This document shows, in pieces, positions 56,978-64,000 of a stretch of DNA of 64,000 nt; the first letter of the stretch is position 1; every line of letters begins with the position of its first letter. The notes below the pieces were generated by a model, which made no database searches, was not told the DNA's origin, and saw only the letters and a list, made by a program, of their open reading frames with translations. The DNA comes from Xanthoparmelia taractica (Eukaryota > Ascomycota > Lecanoromycetes > Lecanorales > Parmeliaceae), in assembly GCA_033085395.1 (NCBI GenBank), contig MU853201.1, positions 1-64,000 of the forward strand, given 5' to 3'. Both the position numbers and the translations under genes were made by a program.

Positions 56978-57788
56978 GATGTCTGAAGAATATATCGCCG
57001 TTGATCTATCCTTCAAGTCTCCTATTCGTTAACTAACTAAGACTAATTACTCGGAGTGGATCGTGGATATACGGGCCTTGTTAAGGAAACAGAAGCTGTG
57101 GAAGTATACTCAAGAAGAGACCCCCGATATATTGACTCCCGCAGCTCAGATCAAATGGATTAAGTCTTTTATAGACATCGCAGACGTTATGATCCCTACA
57201 ATCAGCCCTGGAGTTAAGAAGAGACTCATCGCCGACGCATTCAACTGTGACTTTAAGATAATAACTTAAATCTCGACTCGATTTCAGTTCAAGGACGACG
57301 ATAAGTTCATGCGACTCACAAAAGCCTATTATATTATCAAGTATGATGATTTCAAATCAATATCGGACTATATCACGCATATTAAGACCCTCGAAGAACG
57401 TATTCTCGCGATAAACGTTATTCTCACATCTGATAAACAAATAATCCTCTGTCTTACGATGTCTCTCTCGGACAATCTTTAGTATTTGACCAAGATCTGG
57501 GCTGTTACACCTGATATAACGGCTGTAAAAGCCACTACGATATTGCTGAAAGAGGAGAGAAAGGGGGAGAAGCCTAAGGATTAAGAGATAGTCTATTCGA
57601 TGGCTGCGGTGATTAAGAATGGAGCTTAGACTGGAGGAAGAACATCGTGTAAGACTTGTGGGAAGAGTCACAGCGGTATATATTGGGATGAACGTTCGGA
57701 TCTGACACCGGAATGGCTACAAGAAAAAAGGGGTACTAAACGGAAGTGCACCGAGTCAGCTCAAGCAGCAATCGCGTATTCGTTTTAG
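56978..57788 (+). pseudogene. Copia gag-like remnant
   Basis: One frame broken by several stops reads LTKTNYSEWIVDIRALLRKQ, LWKYTQEETPDI, FKDDDKFMRLTKAY, ISDYITHIKTLEERI and SCKTCGKSHSGIYW. This is the order of a Copia gag (UBN2 region) with a zinc knuckle whose last Cys is lost. At least five in-frame stops, several TAA or TAG where CAA, CAG or TGG would fit, point to C to T mutation. The longest intact piece is 57063-57269. Confidence 0.8.
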
Positions 57789-57809
57789 GCAGGGGAGCCT
57801 TGGGATAAT

Positions 57810-58135
57810 GATGATATGTGCGTCAGGATGACGAGTGCCAGGATGGCATATTGAAACATTAGGATGGTGTGTGCGTCAGGACGACGAGTGTCATAATGGC
57901 AATATTGAAATATCAGAAAGGTGCGTGCGTCAAGGGACGAGTGCTACGAGCATGTTGGAATACCAGGATGATGCGTATGTTAGAATGGCATATTGATACA
58001 TCAGGATGGTGTGTGCGTCAGGATGACGAGTGCCAGGATGGCAAGTTTGAATATTAGGATGGTGCGTGCATCAGGATGATGAGTGACATTAGGACGGTGT
58101 GTTGAAACATTAGGATGGTGTGTGTGTGTGTGTGT
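57810..58135. repeat. degenerate minisatellite inside the Copia-like element
   Basis: About six imperfect units of 38-56 bp built on gtgcgtcaggatgacgagtg, then ccaggatggcatattgaaacattaggatg, ending in a (gt)n run at about 58118-58135. Between the gag remnant and the 3' purine tract. Confidence 0.85.
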
Positions 58136-58192
58136 GATCTGGAGTTTTGTGTATGGCTTCATTTTTGCGTTCGAAGGATGGCAATAGGGGAG

Positions 58193-58344
58193 TGTTGAAA
58201 TTTGGCCCCCAATGTTGGTGCAGGGATCATTCCCAGCCTTCTCGCGGCAGTCGCTTGACCAGCCATCTAATTTTGTATGCTAAATAGTCCTGCTCCAGGG
58301 GAGTGTTGAAAAAATAATTAATCATCCTTCCAATATTTTCGACA
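58193..58344 (+). repeat. 3' LTR of Copia-like element
   Basis: 152 bp, followed by the target duplication TAATT at 58345-58349 and preceded by the purine tract. Confidence 0.93.
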
Positions 58345-61300
58345 TAATTCACACAAAAACGAAGATTATTATTAGTTTTTAAGATAAATAGAATTAATAA
58401 CGAGTAAAGAGTCTTACTAGAAGTAATAAAACTCTTAAATAAATTATTTATTAAATACTCTTTAACCTTCTAAAGCTTATAGAGAGATATATAATAAACG
58501 CGACTTTGAAACGACTTAAAGTTATTAAGGAATTCGATCTTATAATTATAAGGGCGATGCGAAGAAAGTTAATCGATCTTAAAACGATTAAAAACGTCTA
58601 GATACTTATAATACTTAGAAGGAAGTTACTTCTTAACATCGCTTAGATTCTAAATAGTAGTCTTCACTAAAAAAAAACTAATTTCTTTCGCTTAAAACTT
58701 AGCGTTATATATTATTTCCCGATCGATATCTTTTATCGATATCGCGAATAAGTGAGTTCTAAAGTACTTCGCCTATTTAATTAATATCACAAAGAAAGCG
58801 ATAGCGATACTATAAATAGAGAATAACTAATTCTTAGATTTAGATTAAAGATAAGTGAGAATCTTTAATCGAGATTAAGTTAATTTAAGAGTTTTTATTA
58901 AGAATATCGATTTAATAGAGAAATAAGTGAAAAAAATAAAAGAAGTTTATAACGAATAATCTCGAAAGAGAATAAAGTCGTTACTTATATCTAATAGCAT
59001 ATTAAAGCGATTTATTCATAATTTGCCTAAGATAACTATATATTATTTCAAATCCGCTATAAGCATTAAGACTATAAGTTTCTTATATCTCGGAAAAATA
59101 AGATTTAAGTATATAACGTAAATAATAAGTTTCTTACTAAGCTATTTATTATAGTCTTAAATTAATCTAGACTTTGCGAGAGAAATAAGTTATATATTCA
59201 GCAGCTAATAAATCTCGTGAATTAGGCGTTTATTAACGAACGCGTATTCGATAGCCTCTATATCGATAAGAATTTAAACGTGATAGATCTTCTCTTAAGA
59301 AGTCAGACTTTCTCGAGCTAGAAACGATTTCGAAGCGAATAACTTACGTCGAATCTTCTCTAAACTATATAAGAATAGAATCTCATCTCAATTCGTAATT
59401 ATAAATAAAATTACGAGTTTTTCGAATCGAATTATTTAGACTTCGATTTCACGAAATTCTCTTTAATCTAATCTTCTATCTTATTAACTCAATAAAAAAA
59501 GTAATATTTTAAATAAGCGAAGAATAAGTGTCTCTTCTTATAACAAATATAGTAGATATTCTCTTTTTAATCCTCGATAGTCTTTCGCTATTATTACTTT
59601 ATAATAGAAAAGAAAGAATATCGAGAAATTAGATTTATTCGAGAAAAGAAGATATTTGTAGAATTAAAGATAAACGTTACACGCTTAGAGATTCGAGTCT
59701 TATTTATTATATTCTTAATCTCCTTAATTATCTTCTTCTAATATATAATACAATACTTATTATCTATTCAAGTTAAGAATACTTTTAGAGCGAATATTAT
59801 AATAAACTCGATAGAGAAGTTAATCTAAGCTATACGAAGACGAGAAGCGAGCTTCTTATTTATATCTCGAAATTAGATTTTATTTAATATACTTAACTCC
59901 AGAGCGAGACGTCTAAAGTCTTAATAGAAGTCGCTAAATAAGAGATCTTTCTACTCTAAGATCTTATATTTATAAACTCTATTTACTTCACGATTCGAGT
60001 TCTTAAATAATTTTTATAAATCGTCTAAAATCTTATTAATAATTTAATAAAAATCGAAACTTAGATAATAAAATTAAGTATAGATAACTTTAGCTACTTT
60101 TTTATTAATACGTGACTTGACGTAAGCGATTTTAGCTAGCTTACTATCGAAATAATCTTAATTAATCTTTAACTTATTAGATATTTAACTAATTTAATTA
60201 TTTTATTAAGATTCTTTATCGTCGATTAATATTAAAAGATATAAGAACTTTTCGAAGCGTCTAGCTAAGATTTGAATCTATATCGAATTAATAGATTTCT
60301 TACGAGATCTTCGAAGTTATTACTAAAGATTCTATATTTATTATTATAGATAATCACGAGCTAATTAAACCCAATCGAATATAATCTTAATCTTCTTCTT
60401 CTTCTTTCGTTCTTTTTTATACTTCTACTTATAATTCGAATTATCTTTAAATAAGAAATTATACAATTAAGTGACTTTTACCTCGAGATTATATTATTCG
60501 CGAAGCTTATTTAAAATAGTTAGAAACTCTTCGAGATTCGTATTTATTCACTAAACTAGTTATTCTTAAATAACTATATTTCAGACGAAGATAAGATTCT
60601 TAAATACGCGAGAAATATTTCTAGATAATATAGACACTCTTCGATTTAGAGTATTCTTAAGATAACGTTCTAGATTAAGAAATAGCGTAGAATAGATTAC
60701 GAAATCGATATTCGCCTAAGAACCCCCCGCGCCTTACTTAGTGCCCCGAGATATTCTATAGAAACTATAAATAGACCGTTAAATGTGTGATATTAAGATA
60801 TCGTCCGATTTAATAAAAAAGTAATAGTTTTCTCCGATCTTTTAAACAAAATTACTTTTTTATATAAAACTCACTCGAGTCGAAATCAAAATTAATACGA
60901 TAAGAACGAATTTAACTAAGTTTATAATAAGTGCCCTAGGTCGATTAAAACACACGTAATAGTTATTTAAATAAGATGTGCTTACGGGCGAATAAACTTC
61001 AAAGAACGCTCTATTAGTGTAAGATATCGAGAAGTAAATTATATAAATAATTATTGTTAGCGTATATGCATAACTTTAATTATTACACTAACTAATAATA
61101 GACGACTAAATTTTGTTAGAAACACGTTTAGAGCACATTAATCGATAGACTAATCGCGTAACTTATAGTCGCGAAATTAAGTATTTAGTATTAAATAGAT
61201 ATTGAAATTGTATTAATATTCAATTAAGAGAAGGCACTTCGTATAATTTAAAAGCTATCTTGCTATAATTTCTTTAATCTCGCTTGCTTACGAGCCTTCA

Positions 61301-61484
61301 ATAATTTCATATAATTTAGATCTTCTAATAATATATTTGTATAATTTAAGAGATATTTGAAATAATGCGTATTAATGTCTTTCGAAGTCGTTAATTATAT
61401 TATGAACGAATTCTTTTAGCTCGCATGTTCCACGAGCGTAATAAGAGAGTAAGACTTAAAACTACAATTAAATTAATAATAATA

Positions 61485-61656
61485 TATAACGAATAAATTA
61501 AGTCTAAGAAGAAACTATCTAGCTAAGAAGAAATATCTATAAGAGACGTCAGGGCCTATAGGGGCTAGTCCCAATTGGAAAGAAAAGCCGTAGTCCCAAT
61601 TGAAAAGGTAAGCCGACTTGGTGTTGCAGGCCTATGTGATCGTCACACTCGTAACA
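61485..61656 (-). repeat. LTR (5' side of the minus-strand Gypsy element)
   Basis: Partner of the repeat at 53681-53852. It retains more G and C in its right half (ggcctataggggctagtccc, ttgcaggcctatgtgatcg), which suggests uneven mutation. The end reads cactcgtaaca. Confidence 0.8.
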
Positions 61657-61862
61657 TTATAAAAGCTCTATAGAGAAGTATTAAAGCACTAATTAAACTA
61701 AGAAGTCGATATATTACGTAATAATTAGTTATATTAGTTGCAATCGATAGTAGTAGATTAATAGATTCTTTCATATCTCTTCGTCTTAGTAGATTAAGTT
61801 TAAGAGATCTACGTTTAAGAAATTAAAATATTAAGTGAGCGTTTGCGAGAGCGATTTAAGAA

Positions 61863-61889
61863 TAACCCTAACCCTAACCCTAACCCTAA
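61863..61889. repeat. interstitial telomere repeat (TAACCC)4
   Basis: Four full TAACCC units plus TAA, perfect, at 61863-61889. On the minus strand they read TTAGGG and point away from the truncated helicase gene, the orientation of a chromosome end whose body lies to the right. Confidence 0.95.
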
Positions 61890-62836
61890 GGGTCGTAGGA
61901 TGTGGGATGTTGCAGATAGATGCCAGCATGATCAAGTATTTCACCAACATATCTGCTAGTCTCTTGCATCCCATAGACTGTTATGCATAGTTGGCAAGAA
62001 TAGGTTGTTTGCGGAACGTCTTTGCGCTGTTCTGGTTCTAATAGAAATGCGGCAAGGGTTGCCCCATATTGGCGAGTTATTTCGATAAGCGGTTTTGCGA
62101 GATTTTGACGCAGTGGGCCTCCATACGCCATAGAATCATGGTGGCGCACCATCATCGAATTACCGGAGACCTTCAGAGCGACATCGATCCGAGCACCATC
62201 AGATTTTCCAAGTACGTCCAGCCTCATATTTGACACCTCTTCCACAATCTAGCAGAAATCAGAATCGTAATACACCTGCTATGGACATTCAACGCACCAT
62301 GCCAAGGCAAGCGGAGTAGTCAGGACTTATAGTGAACTTATCTAACGCTAACGATGGTGTATCTATGAGCCTTAAATCAATCTTGGTTCGATTAGTTACA
62401 AGAAGGTCTCATACTCACAGGCCTCGGAGGTTGGTTGCGTTTGATTGCGCGGGCTCAGGCTTGAACTGGAGTAGTGACTGGATGATTCTGCGTTGCACCC
62501 AAGATCCTGTGTACTCCGACAACCGAGGGAACGATGCGTCGGGTCTAGCGTAGGCTCATCCTCTGATCCTTTTGATAGCTTTTGGGTTTTCAGGCCCCGA
62601 GGCCGACACAATAAATCCTCTGATTCGTCGTCGTTGATCTCTGGCGCAAGCGCTGGCGATGGTCTCCTTCGAGACTGAGGCCAGTTTCCGTCCTGCAAAG
62701 ATTCTCCGCTCATTTCTGTGAGCCATGTAGCTTGTATTAAATCTTCTTCGCCAAGATTGAATGGCGCATCACTTTTGAAGCAGATGTTAGATCTATGAAA
62801 ACACAGTTCCTTTCTGGAAAAGATATTGCCTCTCAA
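61886..62836 (-). pseudogene. truncated SNF2-type helicase-family gene, 5' part only
   Basis: Three exons are visible: one ending at 62419 (open from 62836), 62362-62298 and 62248-61886, with introns of 56 and 49 bp. They join to ...PTSEA-Y-TPSLALDKFTISPDY, SACLGMIVEEVSNMRLDVLGK, then a region ending GEILDHAGIYLQHPTSYDP. This last part resembles the conserved segment before the ATPase domain of ascomycete SNF2 helicase-like proteins (LQHPxxYDPxxxYxNPH). The protein stops because the frame runs into TAG of the telomere repeat (61886-61888); the ATPase domain is missing. The first exon is Ser-rich with no clear start; ATG 62836 or 62713 are options. Splice sites and frame upstream of the break are intact, so the loss looks recent or the fragment may be silent. 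Confidence 0.7.
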
Positions 62837-63825
62837 CCCTTCAAGACACCCATTCAGGCAGGCGACAATGAAATCACTCAGTAGGCTTAGAGACCAGCAT
62901 GTAGATTATCACAAGAGGCTGTGGAAATTTTGCTTCGCATTTGGCCTGGTGTCAGGCTATACAACATCGAAAAGCCTGACAAAACGTTGGCTGTTAGCGA
63001 TGAGCCTGACGATGGCTGTGGTGCACCCCACGCCAATCACCGTGTGATCTGATAAGGCAATATGCAGCTAATCACTCTGCAGCATACAGCCTACAACTTG
63101 CTCTTGATATGATTGGCGCTGGGTAAGCGAATCAAGGCGCAGTCAGGCAAACATTGGCATTCAGCCTTGACGCCCTTACCCAGGCCCGAACCTGACGTTG
63201 TTGGACGATCCTCTGTAACCGGATTGCCATGCGTCATCCATCTTCAAACCTACCTCAGAGCGATGCATGTGTGGTGGTCTTATTATGTCTTCAACTTTTC
63301 CTTCGCAAACATGAATATACGTGGGATAGATGTATAGAGAGGCCTCAATTTGCTTCGAGGTCGAGCGCGCTATGGAGGTAGATTGTCTGCCTTAGCCAAT
63401 AGACATATCAATGACAATGAAAAGGTCGCAATGTCTTTTCGATAGACCCAAAGCTCTGTATTTCATTGTTTTTGGGAAGATCGCCGGCTCGCGCGAGTTC
63501 AGCATCGGTTTCCTCGAGCCCTATATCATCTGGTTCGAGGAGAGACTTTGGGAATGATACGCGCTGTGGAAGCGCGGCTCCAAGGCTTCTATACCGTTCT
63601 TTGCTCAAGTGGTGAACTACGTCTCGGAGCACATGAGTCCCAACGCTTCCAACTACGACCAGGAAACAGGACGGTTTCTGGAGGATCGCAGAGCCCAAAA
63701 TTGAAGAGATCTTTGAATCTGGAGGTAGGGGACAGGACACAATAAGGTCTCGACTTGAACCTGAACTTCAGCCTTCAATTCACAGCCAAGTATAAGTCAC
63801 AGTGCAATGTATGGGACTCTAGGCT
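62837..63825. other. weakly coding right-edge region
   Basis: Normal base composition. Frames at 62826-63047 and 63548-63745 plus and 63408-63740 minus overlap on opposite strands and lack domains. A phrase such as FWRIAEPKIEEIFESGG (about 63672-63725 plus, in another frame) looks protein-like and may be an exon of a gene that continues past the window. Confidence 0.3.
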
Positions 63826-64000
63826 ATGATAGTGAGTATCAATACAGAGTTCGATGATGAGATGACGCTCAACGTATATTGCGAAATATATGGAGGTTCT
63901 GTCGAACATATCAGAATGAGCCATTCCCAGATCACTAGGCTCCTGGAGATTGTCAGTTGTTCGCCAAAGATCGAGGAATGGGCCGACAAAATGGATTCTA
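63826..64000 (+). CDS. possible partial gene running off the window
   Basis: From ATG 63826 the frame stays open to the last base (58 codons) and has an ordinary protein composition (DDEMTLNVYCEIYGGSVEHI, then QITRLLEIVSCSPKIEEWAD). The true start may lie upstream across an intron. No family is recognised from the fragment. Confidence 0.3.
   Translation, partial: MIVSINTEFDDEMTLNVYCEIYGGSVEHIRMSHSQITRLLEIVSCSPKIEEWADKMDS

Larger units (their letters stand above)
56758..58344 (+). mobile_element. non-autonomous Copia-like LTR element nested in the Gypsy RT
   Basis: 1587 bp with identical-length 152-bp LTRs (56758-56909 and 58193-58344) starting TGTTGAAATTTG and ending TTTTCGACA. It is flanked by TAATT on both sides, a 5-bp target duplication. 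After the 5' LTR comes a primer-binding-like stretch (ggttatgagctcgg); before the 3' LTR is a purine tract (caataggggag). Inside is only a gag-like region and a minisatellite; protease, integrase and RT are absent. The LTRs differ at only a few bases and the element is far less AT-rich than its host, so it is much younger. It must move with enzymes of a full-length relative. Confidence 0.93.
53645..61656 (-). mobile_element. decayed Ty3/Gypsy LTR retrotransposon
   Basis: About 8 kb of AT-rich DNA between two direct repeats (core 53681-53852 and 61485-61656, 172 bp each). Read on the minus strand the left repeat is preceded by a purine tract (AAGGAGGGGAGG, at about 53856-53867), so the element runs right to left. 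Translating the minus strand near 56430-56740 gives reverse-transcriptase remains with many stops: LDIIAAFNKL, YINDILFDFL and YLNNILIYS, where the catalytic YLDD has become YLNN. The motif FCVNYRKLNAI is split by the nested Copia-like element. The loss of G and C and the Asp to Asn change fit RIP. The outer boundaries are approximate; TTATA flanks both ends if the left end is at 53645. Confidence 0.85.

Noticed and set aside
53250..61860. Long AT-rich tracts as a centromere, mitochondrial insertion or CRISPR-like array
   Set aside because: LTRs, a purine tract and reverse transcriptase remains explain it as a decayed retrotransposon; no regular spacer pattern exists.

Overview
The window is nuclear DNA of a filamentous ascomycete. 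Evidence: short GT-AG introns of about 50-100 bp with CTGAC/CTAAC-like branch sites, a fungal non-reducing polyketide synthase, a MYST/PHD acetyltransferase, TTAGGG telomere-type repeats, and very AT-rich transposon remains that look mutated by RIP (repeat-induced point mutation). Pleosporomycete/Dothideomycete-like content is a guess; the genus cannot be named from sequence alone.

Positions 460-22,000 are a conserved core: a 2H phosphoesterase, VPS13, a DUF3429/TMEM69-type mitochondrial protein, an arylamine N-acetyltransferase, a four-exon complex I subunit gene (NDUFA1/MWFE) that is easy to miss, a MYST histone acetyltransferase, a small membrane protein and a HIT-domain protein.

Positions 22,000-31,600 are gene-poor. 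They hold a small secreted precursor with four 16-residue repeats, each ending in Lys-Arg (23,853-24,198, minus). This is a Kex2-processed repeat (KEP/dikaritin-type RiPP) candidate. There are also a CxGx...C-type hypothetical protein and a Cys-rich single-pass membrane protein.

Positions 32,243-51,441 look like a secondary-metabolite gene cluster: NR-PKS (SAT-KS-AT-PT-ACP-ACP-TE), a SnoaL-like protein, an amidohydrolase of the aromatic decarboxylase type, a secreted tyrosinase, a zinc-type quinone oxidoreductase, an OrsD-like zinc-finger regulator and an MFS exporter. A plausible scheme is that the PKS builds an aromatic polyketide. The decarboxylase, SnoaL-like protein, oxidoreductase and tyrosinase could then tailor or polymerise it, with the regulator switching the cluster on and the MFS protein exporting the product. 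The shared PKS/SnoaL promoter contains three decayed tandem copies of the SnoaL promoter and first exon, each with ATG changed to ATA.

Positions 53,600-61,660 are a Ty3/Gypsy-like element on the minus strand, full of stop codons, with an intact 1.6-kb Copia-like element inserted into its reverse transcriptase. To its right a (TAACCC)4 tract abuts the truncated 5' part of an SNF2-type helicase-family gene, as if a broken chromosome end was once healed by telomere addition and later became internal. The last 1.2 kb shows only weak coding signals.
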